A stretch of DNA of 64,000 nt from Cylicocyclus nassatus (GCA_958299035.1 CATQJL010000112.1:66929117-66993116); one strand, 5' to 3'. Positions 1-11,592 are shown, counted from the first letter of the stretch. Numbers and translations: made by a program. Notes: generated by a model from the letters alone, not told the origin.

Positions 1-935
1 GAAATGATAACCACGTTTCTCGTTTTTTCTCCCTTTTTTCTCTCTTATTAGCTTAATACTGAGTCTATGCTCTCACTATTTGCACACCTCACAATGAGGC
101 CAGAAATGGATGGAGCAATGGGCGTGGTCTGACTTCTGAAGCGCGGAGGTGTTAGAACCCTGCTGGGTGCGAATGCTGGTGCACTTGGTGCTAGGAAAGG
201 TGCTAGAAACTCCTGTACGTCCTCCAAAAAGTGTAAAGCAACTTATCTTCAAAGATTGTTGGAATACATGATGATTAGTGGGAAAAGAACGAAATGATTC
301 AACTTTTGTTCTGAAATTTTGACTGATTAGCTAACAAATACCTGATCTGCTGACTCTTCATGGTATACATATTTCAGTCAATTCGAATTCAATTGTATTG
401 GCTGCACCATCAGAACTGTGATGCACGACCTAGGTCTTTTCGCACCTCAGAGTGTGGTGAGTGAGTGGCATAGGTTCGGGCTGCCGCGTAGCGCAACGCA
501 AGTAAGCCTGCGTCGCTCCTTGCTAATAATCACCCGGTGCGGCTACAAGCGGCTGTCCTGGTATCAATCGACCACCTCCCATTTCAAAGCGTTCGTAGTG
601 AGTTATCGGAAATTTTGAAAGTGGGACTTTGTAGGCGACCAGAGCTGTAGTGTAAGCTCGTGCCCGGTCCTGATACTGTGCAAATTAGGTCGAAAAAGAA
701 TCCTTTTTTGGGTAAACATCGACGATTTATAGGTTATTGCACATTTATAGTATGTTATTCATGGGTACTAGATTCTAAAAGTGAGACGATCTTACATGGA
801 ACAAGTGACGTATGAAGGGCATCTTAAACTTATCTTTTGCGGGTTTAAGCACTGTGCAGGGCGCTGAAGAATGATGTGCTATACGTTAGGATAAGAAATG
901 CCGCATGTTTATGTAAGCAAGACAGCTATATACAG

Positions 936-2530
936 GGTGTCCCAAAAAAATGTGCCTACTCTTTGATTGTTGATAATCCTTTTGTTATGAAGTCTTTCGA
1001 AAAGCTTTAGGCGCCTTTATGTAGAGCTCTCTTCAACTGAAATGTAATATATTAAACGGATTACCGTGCTCTCTTCATTACTGTAGGATTACTAGGTAGG
1101 AACTTTCAGGAATGTTTTGTATCATAAGAGTCATATTTTAAACCTAAAAAGGACTGAAGAAGCTGAAAACGTCTACACTAGGTTAATCGAGTCGCGAATT
1201 ACAAATATGAAGCTTGCAGTTCACCGTAACGCTTTTCTTATAAGTTACGTCAAACATTAGGTTGATGCAAAAATAATGAGCGTCTTCACAGGACTTTTTT
1301 CAGGATAACTTTTCTCCGTCAAACTTCTGTCTTTGTAACGATTCCAGCATATCGTTAGAAAGCTCCTTTTATGCTCTATCTAATGATGTTCGAAATGGAC
1401 TTCTAGCCTACTCTGTTAAGAATTTAGAGAGCTTCAAATAATCGCACTCAAAATCAAATTTTGGTTGCATTCATTTTTCTGGTCAGAATTTAAGCGCAAA
1501 TGAAGGTGCTTTTTCGAAAATTTAGCCGCTACTTGCAATGGAAAATGTCTACACTATGCATACTTAGCCACATTTTTTGAAGTTATCTAAGGTGAAATAT
1601 CGGCGGCTCAACATGGGTAATGGTTGCGGTCATTTTAGAGCCCATAACTTTTTTTTGTAGAATGCAGTCGCTCAGACTTTGCTCCTCCGTAAGCGTGAAG
1701 GTAGGAATCTTACCAGTAATTTTTGCAAAAACATCCACTTGTTTAGTACGCAGAAAATTAGAAAATTCTATACTTTGGGATTTTGAGGCCTACTGAAAAA
1801 ATGCTGAAAAAGTTGATATTTTTGAATTTTGATTTTTCCCTCTTCGCTGATCTTTTTTCTTCAAGCCCTTCCCATGTATTACATATTTATACTACTGGCT
1901 TGCGGCTACAAGATAGGCTGCTTATAAATTTTGATAGCAAAGTGTGAAAGGAGTTATGTTTTGTCAAAAACAAGATTTCAGAAAAAAAAACTTGTTTTTC
2001 AATCCATATCTTTCTGCTCATATGAGATATGAGTGTAGCTCAATGTGCGCTGTATGCGGAAGGTTCGCTGCATCTGACGTCTTTATCTCATTTCAAGATA
2101 TAGATTTTATAGAAAATTATAGCAAGTTAAAGTGAAAAATGGGAAAACGCTCATTATTTTTGCATCAACCTAATATATCGTAAATCAATTTCTGATATTC
2201 GTCAAAAATTTGATTACGTCATTTGAAAAACTCTGCGTACATGTAAAAAGTTATGTAGTAAATCAGCATGCATGAAAACTTTGTTACAGATTTTTCCAGA
2301 TTTTCTTTCGAAAATTTTTTGAACGGCCTGTCTCATAGTGGTGCCATATGGTCAAGTTTCTACCGTTATCTCATAATCCCACAGTAATGAAAAGAGATTG
2401 CTAATCCGATCCATACTGTAAATCTAAATTGAAGCCAGCTCCACAAAATGGCACCTATACCTTCCCGAAAGATATGATGAAAAAAGAGTGACCAACAATC
2501 AAACAGTAGGCATATTTTTGGGACATCTTA
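936..2530. mobile_element. MITE with GGTGTCCC inverted ends
   Basis: The left end reads CAGGGTGTCCCAAAAAAATG and the right end is its imperfect reverse complement near 2,487-2,530, giving terminal inverted repeats of about 40 bp. GGTGTCCCA ends are typical of Tc1/mariner-type elements (established knowledge). No transposase reading frame is visible inside, so this is a non-autonomous copy. It is interrupted by a second inverted-repeat element (1,256-2,174). Nothing else in 900-2,540 looks coding. Confidence 0.7.
1256..2174. mobile_element. mariner-type MITE nested in the GGTGTCCC element
   Basis: The end TTAGGTTGATGCAAAAATAA at about 1,257 is repeated in inverted orientation at about 2,147-2,174 (AATGAGCG follows on both sides). 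TTAGGTTG is the usual mariner end, and the flanks are TA-rich. The element is about 0.9 kb with no transposase frame. It must have inserted after the surrounding element because it splits it. Confidence 0.75.
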
Positions 2531-3663
2531 TATATTGTGACAGTCGTGATATTTTCAGCCTAATGGTCTGCTCTCCCGGATAAATTCTTTAAATCGCTCT
2601 AGTACAAAACACAGGTACAACGGCGCTGGCTTCCACTGAAAAGAAAATCTTTTCGACTAGCTAGAACATTATAAAATCGCTTTGATTCTTCTAGTGTACC
2701 TATCAACTTCGTCTCAATTCCATTTACTGTAAAAGAACGAACAGAAACGAGAACAGAAACTTAAAAATTCTACTCCTTTGTTGAGTTAACCATAAGACGA
2801 AAGACGGAAAGTAGGAGGAAGGCAAAAACTATCAAGTGAAGTCAAAAGTGAATATTCAAAGAAGCCTTTTACTCATTTTTGACATTACTTTTGAATTTCG
2901 AAAAGCTCGTGAACGAACATGAAGCATGTCGGTCATGTGATAACTTGATAGAGAGCAAGGTAGCAAATGTGCAAGATCCAGTATCTCAAATCGACTGTTT
3001 TACAATATCCTTTGCTTTTTGCTCCGAAAATGAAGCGTAGTTAGACTGCAGTACTACGGTGTCAGGCTTTGATCTTATGCTTTGCTTGTCTAAGGCGCAC
3101 AAGAACTACATCAAATCGACTACATGATCAACATTATTTCTGAAACAGTATCTTGTAAGGTCATTTGGCTAATAACTGTTGAGATCTTTGAGCGATCGTA
3201 GCTTTCATTTTCGAGCGCAAATTGAACACGATTTCTTTCACTTAGTGAAATCGGCGCTGACACTTGCGATTGTGTAATAGCTGCTATAAGCATGAGATTA
3301 TGTTGTTTGCACCTAAGCCTGTTTAGTTGCTGGTTTCTTCAAGCGATGAAGCATTGTTTCGCCAGTGATCCGTTCCGTTAATTAGCACATGACATATAGC
3401 AACCCCATTAGTCATTAGCCAAGTTTAGCAGCCTATTTCATACATAAACAGGTTAATATCGCGCACCTGTGAAATTGAAATAACTCTATGATACTATACA
3501 AAATTTTTAAACAGAAATTGTCCTGATATTATTCTTCAAGTGTGACTGTCATGATGACAAAATCTTCTATTGACAAAAACAATAACGGATTAATTTCCAT
3601 GTGTTCTCTTCTTTGAACCTGGCATTTTCGTTTTGATCGTTGCGTAGGATTTTCTTATGCCGA

Positions 3664-4675
3664 AACCAGGTTAAATGGTGGAACTTTATTGACTCAACGT
3701 TTCGAACAATTCGTCTTCGTCGAGAGTCTGAATAGGATCGTAAGTATTCGTACTTTCATTACACCGCCAAACGTCTCGTCAAACTCTGCGCGTTAAAACC
3801 TTTTCCGGTGCAATGTACTGGAAAGCAAAACGAGAGTGCCACCCTCAGTCCACCATAAGACCAGTAGCCCGCACAACGTGACGGACGCAACTGATTTTCA
3901 CTCAGTGTGTCAAGTCATATATATTATATGCGGATGTGAGCTTGCGTAATGATAGCAGGGGCAAGAGATAGCTCGTAATGGCAGTACATTCATTTTTACT
4001 ATTTATAGCAGGATTCTAGGAAGATATCCATGCTGCTTCGAGCGTTTTGCGCGCAAATCTCATTCTTAAGAGCCAATGCAGTACATTTTACGTCGAATAA
4101 GGTGCCAACGTGTGCTTCAAATCTATGTTTACCTAAAGGTGATACTGGAGTTCCCCGCTTCACGCTAGCCAGATGTTCTTCGATCGCAGTGCTCAAAGGT
4201 CCACCCGTATCGTCTATATACAGTCTGCCCCAATCCTAACCAGGCCAAAATTGACTTGGCGGGAGTGCGCGTCGCGAGGGTTGCGCGCCACTTCTGCGTC
4301 TAGCTAGTCTGCTGTCTCCTCAATCTCTCCGCTCTCTGCGACAGCGCGCGTATGCAGCGCAAACCCCTAGCGCTGCGAGCGTGCAAATTCAGCCGACGGT
4401 TCGGCCTGATCCCGATTGGGGCAGACTGTATAATGCTTTACAATTTAAACATTCTAATTGGTATATCACTCTTGATTTTGCACAATCCCCTGCTTTTCCG
4501 TAAGGGCAAACAATGCAGTTCTTTGATATACATTGCATATCGTAGCATCTGTTTCTAACCAACTGCTCTTTGATGTTGTCACTGGGTATATCAACTAATC
4601 TGACATCGTTTTGCAGCTGAGCTCGAAGAATGCACTGTCTAATTGCTCTGCTGACTTTATCGCAAATAAAGGGTA
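3664..4675 (-). mobile_element. Penelope-like element PLE1, inverted 3' part (GIY-YIG region)
   Basis: Read on the minus strand, this encodes the segment after the reverse transcriptase (around IRQCILRAQLQND), then a Cys-rich stretch (CISKNCIVCPYG), then a GIY-YIG-type nuclease start (CKALY followed by IDDTGG) and the C-terminal part of the nuclease (4,196-3,999). It closely matches the intact PLE2 protein at 42.1-43.1 kb. The usual YIGETGR is here YIDDTGG, so the active site is altered. A 208-bp MITE sits within this motif. The element tail at 3,691-3,731 carries the hammerhead-like block. Broken and non-functional. Confidence 0.8.
4221..4428. mobile_element. 208-bp MITE inside PLE1, TA target duplication
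   Basis: The ends CAGTCTGCCCCAATC and GATTGGGGCAGACTG are perfect inverted repeats flanked on both sides by TA. The interior is GC-rich and non-coding. Joining the flanks restores the PLE reading frame across CKALY-IDDTGG, so the insertion point is exactly defined. Confidence 0.85.
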
Positions 4676-5110
4676 TGCATAGTGAAAGTAAAAACACCAC
4701 TAGCAGCTGACGAAATCCGCTCTATGTCGCTTGAATCGTATAAAATCCGCCCCATAATAAACTGCGTAGGCGGTCCCACCGACCGAATTTCGTGGTTTTT
4801 GAATAAAATTGTAGGCAAATTGCTCCCAAAGGTTCCTTCGCATCTCTCAAACACACGCCAGTTTGTCGAGCGCTTGCGGCAGATAAATGTGAACCAAACA
4901 GTGTTATAGAATCGCTTGACGTGACATCCTTATACACTACCGTTCACGTTGATGCACTGTCGGAAATGCTAGATACGCATTACTCCAGCATGATAACCTT
5001 TGGATTGAGCAAGGCGTGCTTATTGGTCCTGATTAGGGAGTGTTTGAATTGTAACATCATATCTCTTTACAACGAAGAATCAATATCACGAAAAACGAAC
5101 ATGAAAAATC
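4676..5110 (+). mobile_element. Penelope-like element PLE1, reverse-transcriptase part
   Basis: The plus strand encodes an RT segment: KVKTPLAADEIRSMSLESYK, then GPTDRISWFLNKIVGKLL, then DVTSLYTTV (4,921-4,947), and IRECLNCNI, which matches IRECLKCNI of PLE2 at 41,979. A frame break lies near 4,907. The catalytic YIDD block is absent because the copy ends near 5,110. It abuts the 3' half in opposite orientation at about 4,675, which gives a head-to-head inverted arrangement. Confidence 0.8.
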
Positions 5111-5276
5111 TGAGATATTCTAAACAGTAAAATAGGATAGTGAGTTATTCGCAAAACTTTTTGATGCGTTTACAAGAACGAGGGCGGGTAACACTCCATC
5201 ACTGTCTTCTATAAGATATTACTCTTTACTCCAGGGGAGTCGATGAGATCCATTGGAGTTTGCTGTAGAAGCATTA

Positions 5277-6104
5277 TTACTTATATATGGTGTGCGGTCT
5301 TTGCAATAGCACAAAGATAACACAAATCAGCGCAATGATTAATGAGAGGGCTGTTGCTGCCGGGATGATAAGATGTTGTTTTTGTATGCAATCTTGTTTA
5401 CAAAGCCGTCTTAGCACTGCATTGATGTGCTGTTCGTCAGCGTCCAAGCCAAAGTCTGGATGAAAGGGAGTGTTAGAGGGCTGAAATATAGCAAGTCTTT
5501 ACCAAGCTGAGGGTCAAGCACATCAACTTGTTGGGCTCTCACGTCCACCTCCACTGACCCATTCGTGAAAAGCGGGAACTGAAAGTTGGAATGAGTGGAA
5601 TCGTTTTTTTCTAAAGGCAATCTAACTTCCTGGGTGTAGCCAGCAGAACGTGGCCGAAGTCTCCGTTCAAGTCTGACTGGATCCTCGCAAGTTGGAATCT
5701 TGACTAATGAAGGTCATTCTTGTACTATCGAATGTAAGAATGGACTTACTGGGCATTCTCCGTCTTTGATGTCAATCCGCACACTACATTGAAAATTCAC
5801 GACTACCTGACAAAGGTTAGAGATTATTCTTAGTTGGAACCAGGGTCTTGCACCGAAATTTATGAATCATAATCTTTTTCGCTTAACATTTTTTGAAAAG
5901 TATTTTGAGATTAGAAAATTTTAGCTTGAAGTAAAAATCATTGTTGATCAGTGGGGTGATACAAGCTCTCAAAGAACACCCTTACTAACCCCTTAACATC
6001 GCACCTACTTTGGGCGAGCTTAGAAAATACGGCGCTTTGTCGCAGTTCGATAGTGCCATCAAATAAGTCACCGTCCATGGGTCTTGGCATGACTTGTGCA
6101 ATCT
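5277..6104 (-). CDS. ZP-domain (cuticlin-like) membrane protein, C-terminal exons
   Basis: Four exons on the minus strand join in consistent phases: 6009-6104, 5750-5802, 5503-5698, 5277-5455. The product ends with a single transmembrane helix (about ATALSLIIALICVIFVLL) and a short tail HTIYK-stop. Upstream lies VNFQCSVRIDIKDGECP followed by PTCEDP, which resembles the C-terminal half of nematode ZP/cuticlin proteins, where a VxFQCxI motif, paired cysteines, a basic stretch (ERRLRPR, a possible furin-like site) and a C-terminal anchor occur in this order. Such proteins are processed at the apical epidermal surface and join the cuticle matrix (family knowledge). I could not find the signal peptide or the ZP-N half, which may lie upstream beyond repeats or be lost. 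Confidence 0.6.
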
Positions 6105-6327
6105 CTAGACGATGTTGTAGTAAAGGCCAGGGTTCTTTGAAACTTATCAGGATGACGTTTTGGCGTTTCCGCCTTCCTCAGAGCCTGTAAGAAGATATTG
6201 TAAAGTATTGTAAGTATTGCCTCAAATGCTCTATCCCTACCACATCGGTGGAACTCAACAACTAATGAAACCGCAAAAAGATGCGAAGCCAATCAGAGCC
6301 AACTTATAGCCTTGCAGTCAAGAGTAA

Positions 6328-6500
6328 GTTTTGATTCGACTGGCTTGGCGGCTAGAAGACGGAGTTTTGTGATCTATTCAAAGCAGCTCGCGCTCGCAAC
6401 GCAATCTGCGTCTGTGTCGCACGCATGCTCTCTGATCATCTACCCTCAGTCAAGTCATGAAGCCCCGCCTTTCAGCCGCCAAACCTGTTCAATCAAAAGG
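6328..6500. mobile_element. MITE with TTTGATTCRACTGG ends, copy 1
   Basis: The left end TTTTGATTCGACTGGCTTGG and the right end (about CCTGTTCAATCAAAA) are inverted repeats. The same family occurs at 8,539-8,712. No coding content. Confidence 0.6.
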
Positions 6501-6690
6501 TATGTGGACACAATGAAGCACCGCTGTTGAAATTGATATATTTTTACTCCCAGCATCGACCCGACCTCACTCAGTAGGTCAAAACCCACAAAATGTGTGG
6601 AACAACTACTTCTATCAGCTGTTGAGTTTCACCGAAGTTTTGAAATTAGAGCATTTGAGAGGATAGATTACAAACACCTTTGTTTTTGCA

Positions 6691-6770
6691 AGATCTGAGG
6701 AAGGCGAAGACGCTGAAACATCAGCCTGATAGATCTGAGGAAGGCGAAGACGCTGAAACATCAGCCTGAT
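6691..6770 (+). ncRNA. two perfect 40-bp tandem repeats with hammerhead-like core
   Basis: Two identical 40-bp units (6691-6730 and 6731-6770) each contain CTGAGGA, a potential stem II (GGCG..CGC), then GAAAC, then a short hairpin ATCA-GCC-TGAT. CUGANGA...GAAA is the conserved hammerhead ribozyme core. Related blocks end other Penelope-like copies in this window (3,691-3,731, 6,145-6,187, 12,581-12,620, 43,341-43,382). Penelope-like elements are known to carry hammerhead motifs. Stem I pairing is not convincing by eye, so activity is unproven. Confidence 0.4.
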
Positions 6771-7187
6771 AGGCACATCCATTGAAGGCTATACTATAGT
6801 GTTATCGATTTTCCATACGGACTTATACAGAAAATGACCATATGCGTTCCTGAAAAATTAAGACTAAAGGCATTTGTGCAGGTTTGGTGGAATAAAACAT
6901 TGCGTTTCAAGCAATATGGTCATCGAGACCAGCTTGTAGCTACATTTTTGCTACGTCGGAGGAGTATCTCTGATCGACCACTAACGAAAAATTGATGATG
7001 ACCGCTATCAAAAATTTTGCTTAGCAAAGGGGGAGATAAAACACCGACACAATATTTCAACATAAAATCACAGTTGTGAGAAAAGTAGGGTAATTTCATC
7101 TTTGTCTTTCCCGCCGCTTTTGCGCTATCTTTAGTTCAACTTAGGTCCTACCTTCAACTTACGGACAGCGCGGTACATCGCGGCAGT

Positions 7188-7556
7188 CAAGGCTAGGTTC
7201 ATACTGATTCCCATGTTTCGGAACTGTTCCCGCGTAGTTCCCACACTGTGCTGGAACTGTTCCGGAACTATGCTGCATGCGCTGCAGCCGTCCAGCACGC
7301 GTTCTAAAAGGCAGGAATTGGAAAATTTTAATCGTTTTCAGCGGTTTTTCTTCCACATTCCTCTCATTTTGCCCTTATTCCTCTACACCGCCTCCCTTTT
7401 TGCTGAGCAGAACTTCGAACTCGAAGCGGGGTCGAGGGATGAGCGCTTTTGTGCTTTGCGTATACGACGAAACGTGTGCTCTTGTGCTCGTCCATTTTTT
7501 CTTTGCTTTATTTCTACATAGACCTAATCCATTTGTTCCAGGAAGCCGGAACTGCT
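7188..7556 (+). repeat. solo half-copy of the GGTTCATACTGAT foldback family
   Basis: Begins with GGTTCATACTGATTCCCATG and runs through several GGAACTGTTCC-like palindromes, CTTCGAACTCGAAGCGGGGT and CTGTGCTGGAACTG. It is closely similar to each arm of the element at 17,702-18,757, but here only one arm is present. The overlapping long reading frames are chance frames in this repeat. Confidence 0.65.
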
Positions 7557-7700
7557 GACTATGAATCTATCAACTTCCGCGTGAATGGAGAATGGAAATG
7601 CTCATACCACTTTGGTTGTTCTTCAAGCCAAGCACTAGGGCAGAAATACTATGCAAAAACTATGCGCTCAGCAGTGGCGGTCGAAGGATTTTCGCCGGAG

Positions 7701-7716
7701 GAGGGGGGGGGGGGGT
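7701..7716. repeat. poly-G run
   Basis: A run of about 16 G residues after CGCCGGAGGA. Such runs are prone to length errors. No gene is associated with it, and I see nothing else coding between 7,560 and 8,270. Confidence 0.9.
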
Positions 7717-8538
7717 AACGCGACAAAAAAATTTTTCGGAGAAGATGTGCGAGAAGGTATGGCAGTTAGGATGCATCTCATGCAGCCACACAACAATTTA
7801 GGATAGAACTGCATTTTATTGTCTATGAACGTTGGCACTGCTTGCCACTGAAGTTGTTATAAGCGCCTGTACAACAAGACAGCACGAACGAGCCATCGCA
7901 TACTCCTGCACACAGTTCTCCTACTTCTGTTTTGCTTATTTAGACGAGTGCTGCTTTGCAATCCAAATAAGATATTGGCTTTGTCTTGATCAGTACTTTG
8001 AACTTTCCATTAGTGTCAGTGGGTGCCGAAACTGCCATTAGACAGAGTTAACGACTTTGAACGAGATGGTTACGATGCTTTCATGAAGGGTAATTTGCAA
8101 TGCTCTGAGGATCAGTTATCGATATGCGCCAAATTCGAAGGCGATTAGAGCGGTCAAATATCTTGTCTAAATTACGTTGAATATCAAAGATGACCTTGTA
8201 TATGACACTGATTATCAAGAATTATGGAACATTTGCAAAAAAATGCTCCTGGCATAGATTTTTACACATTGACGACCGCTTGACACACATAGTGTGTCAA
8301 GGCTTGTCACACCATGACTCTCATTGAAATGGGTACTAAAATGTGTCAAACCAACTCCGGGAGTTTTCTTTCATGCTGGATTTAGATACAACCTCTACTG
8401 TTTCTGCCAGTATTCCAGCGCTACTGAAGGTCTACTGTGGATGGAATTGTGCGTAATTTTATTTGAAAAATGTTGGCTGGTCCGAGAAAGGCTTCGGTCG
8501 TCAATGTGTTAAACACGTTTAGTGTGTGCCATGGTGTA

Positions 8539-8712
8539 CCCTTTGATTCAACTGGCTTGGCGCGTGGAAGGCGGGTTAGTGGCCCATCAAGGCTAGGCAG
8601 TGATCAGAGAGCACGCGCGTAGGAGGTATGCGGACTGCGTTGCAGGCGCAGGCGGCCTTGACCAGGTCACATAGCCCCGCCTTGAAGCCGTCAAGCCAGT
8701 TGAATCAAAGGT
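8539..8712. mobile_element. MITE with TTTGATTCRACTGG ends, copy 2
   Basis: CCTTTGATTCAACTGGCTTG at the left and TTGAATCAAAGG at the right form inverted ends flanked by TA. The GC-rich middle (GCGTTGCAGGCGCAGG) resembles the copy at 6,328-6,500. Non-coding. Confidence 0.7.
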
Positions 8713-9833
8713 TAGGTGTTGTGTTATTGAATGGCCACTTTACCAAGAGTTCTTCTCCCGTTAGAGTTTGCGCAATACAAATCCCTCAAACGATAAGTGA
8801 ATGGGGTAGTGATGACAAATGGGCTATCTCCTTCTGTAGTGATTTGAATGCAGAGCTTAATCCACCACGCAAATCGACAAGCGTAATTTTACACCTTGCC
8901 ATGCCAGAATGGCGCTTGGACTGGCAGTGCCATGGAGGATCGGTAGCTTCCGAAAGGAGAAGTTAAAGTAAGCGCAAACGGTGTGCTTTTTTCGACTTAA
9001 CGAAGGCGAGTGTAACCGGAACGTAATTTGTGGAATTGATATCAGTATTATTAATAACAATCAACGGTCTTAAAAAGCACAGCTTCATATTTGAGAAAAT
9101 AGTTCTCCTTGGTTTGGCATCACTGTAAAGTACAAAATCGCTCGGAATTTCGTATTCGGTTACTCAGATACCACGTTCAAGTTGAATTGTAACTGCGTCT
9201 AACTGTTGGGATAAATTGTCAAGGCGAAGGCGAACCAGCGGAATTAGATTGATGAGGACTGTAGCCACACCTCTCCGCGCTCGTACTGAATCGCAGGAGC
9301 ACGAAAAAGGAACAACGGCAGATCGATCGCGGATTTCGTATATTCCAGCAAAGGAGTAGCGTCACCTAGGTCTAATCTGAACACATTGAGCACGATGATT
9401 GTTAAGCTTCGAACTGTTTGTTTGTTTTCAGCACTGATCATTTATCTCGCAAAATAGCACTGTGGTAGAGAACTATTCCTTGCTAGAAATTTATTCAAAT
9501 CAGTGGTGTGGGAAACTGAATATTAGGTCATAAGATGCTTGACACTTATGACACCTATAGTTATAGTTAGCTTCCATTATCTGAGACAGAGAATCCATGG
9601 AAAAAAGTTAGTACAGAAAAACCAGGAAGCTTGAAGATAGGAAGCTGTCAAAATAAGCGAAAAGAACTTTGTTTGTTCTTTAATGTTTGGCTTATGATTG
9701 TTGACGATGCTCAAGCCATGCAAAGCAATAACAAAAGCGCAGGTGTTCAATTCAAATGAACCAAAATTAGTTAGAAGAAAAGTATAGCACAGAACAGCGA
9801 ATTTCGAAATCTGAATTATCCAGTGTTGTTCCA

Positions 9834-9840
9834 TATAAAA
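9834..9840 (+). promoter_or_regulatory. TATA box of CAP gene
   Basis: TATAAAA lies 43 bp before the start codon at 9,883, which would place transcription start around 9,865 and give a very short 5' leader. It is the only good TATA motif near this start. Confidence 0.5.
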
Positions 9841-9882
9841 GAGTAACGAAGCGAGCAGTAAAGCATTGCCAGAAGTTACACA

Positions 9883-11568
9883 ATGGCAAGCGTCGGCTGT
9901 GTTGCTCTTCTGGTAAGTAAGTTATAGTTAGCTTCCATTCCTCTCAAAACCCCAGTATGCAATATTGCTGCATATATCCCGCTGGGACTTGAGACGATGG
10001 GATGTCAAATATAGGAAAGTAAAATAATCTGAGGCAGTCAATAGGCTAGTACTATAATGTCTTCTTAAGGAACATGCAGAGGCAAGAATAATGACAAGTG
10101 CAACGTTGAACGTAACAAAAACTAGTTGCTGCCTTAGGTATTGTATAAATCCGAGAAGGAAACAGAGGCAGTGTTCAATCAATCCTGAGTTCCTAAGCTT
10201 TGTGGGCGATTGAGTGTGACTAAAACCTATGCTCAAGCAACTGCTCAGATATACGTGGTTGTATGTTCAATTTCAAACTTTCGCCCAAACTCTATCCTAT
10301 CAATCATCAGCGAATGGGTGTGTCACTGACTTTTCTGTTCGGAAAGATTACTGTTTCTAAGCAAAATTTCAGAAATAAAGGTGTTAAGAACGAATTACAT
10401 GGGCTGCCTCTGAGCCACAATTTAGATTGAAATCTCATTCACTGCAGTTGAACTAAAGCGTAATCCGATTGATTTGAGATTTTTCTAGAAGCATTATTTG
10501 TCGTTTTGATGGCAATTTGAGAAGTCAAGTTAGCTAAAGGTGACTTGGTTAGACACCGTCTCTAATCGACATTTTTAGGTGTTCACCATAATAGCAAATG
10601 CAGCACAAACTTCTCGTAAGTTTTTGCTTATCCGCTTCAAGCTGCTTAGCTAATCGATTTGACAATCTAGAGACAGAAGTTTGTACACCCAAAAAAGGAA
10701 TGACTGACATTATTCGCAACATTACGCTTGAACTACATAACAGCTATAGGTAAGTTAAGAGTGTCACAATGGAAGCAAATGATTCTTATGCACTTTAGGT
10801 CAGATCTTGCACTTGGCAAAGTAAAAAAGCATGATGGTTCAATTCTGCCGCAAGCTGGAGCAATGATGCAAATGGTTATCAAAAGTTGATTCAAAAGAAT
10901 GGAAGAAAGTACGATGGAAATTAATTCAGCATTACTTGTGCGAACTTGAGGATATCGCCTACAATGAAGTAAGTAATTGTCCAACAAGTGAGATTCCCCG
11001 CGAGGTTGTTGGGCCTTTGGAGGAAGAAAACTTTGCTATGATACAGAAGACAAACGCCAGTAACGCCAAAAATGCTATAAAAAAGGTTAGCCTTTCTGGT
11101 TCACCTCTTCTCTTTCCCGTTTGTGCAGTCAGACTTCCTAGCGAAATTTTTTTGATGCATCCTCACTTCAGGCTATACGTAAATGGTGGAGTGCAGTACA
11201 AACGGATCCAACTCCTTATGACAGACAGTTCCACGTCATGGATAGGCACACAAACTCCCCGCTCATGTCTTTTATAAGGGTATGGAAAGTTCTAGTGATA
11301 CCATCTCTCTAATATGTGCTTACCAGATGGCCTGGCATGAAACATGGGGTATAGGTTGCGGTGTGAAGAAATGTGGCGATCACTACACTATTATATGCCG
11401 TTACAGATGGGGGTAAAGATGGGGTTTTTCTTCTTCTACATATATACACGCAATGCAAAGCTTTACAGTATTACCCTCAATACTCCTCTCTACTGGCAAG
11501 GGGCACCATGCAGTGAATGCTGGGATCCAGACACATGCAATCCCAGTATAGGACTTTGCATTGAATAG
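9883..11568 (+). CDS. CAP/SCP-TAPS secreted protein (ASP-like), 8 exons, intact
   Basis: Exons 9883-9912, 10579-10615, 10671-10749, 10799-10874, 10930-11085, 11172-11279, 11327-11412 and 11469-11568 have GT-AG borders and keep one frame, giving a 223-residue protein, the usual size of single-domain CAP proteins. The N-terminus (MASVGCVALLVFTIIANA) is a signal peptide split by intron 1. CAP landmarks are LHNSYRSDLALG, EENFAMI (GENI-type motif), MAWHETWGIGCGVKKCG and IICRYRWG. The C-terminal hinge has six cysteines (PCSECW ... TCNPSIGLC). The histidine normally found in the HFTQMxW motif is missing (SFIRMAWHE). CAP proteins of parasitic nematodes are secreted and many are linked to host contact or development; no specific role can be read here. 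A decayed inverted paralogue lies at 22.1-23.0 kb. Confidence 0.9.
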
Positions 11569-11592
11569 ACTTGCATTTGCATAATTTATGTG

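Noticed and set aside
7213..7718. Overlapping frames of 90-100 codons around 7.2-7.7 kb
   Set aside because: They lie in the GGTTCATACTGAT repeat arm and a poly-G run, and an equivalent repeat at 17.7 kb does not keep the frame.
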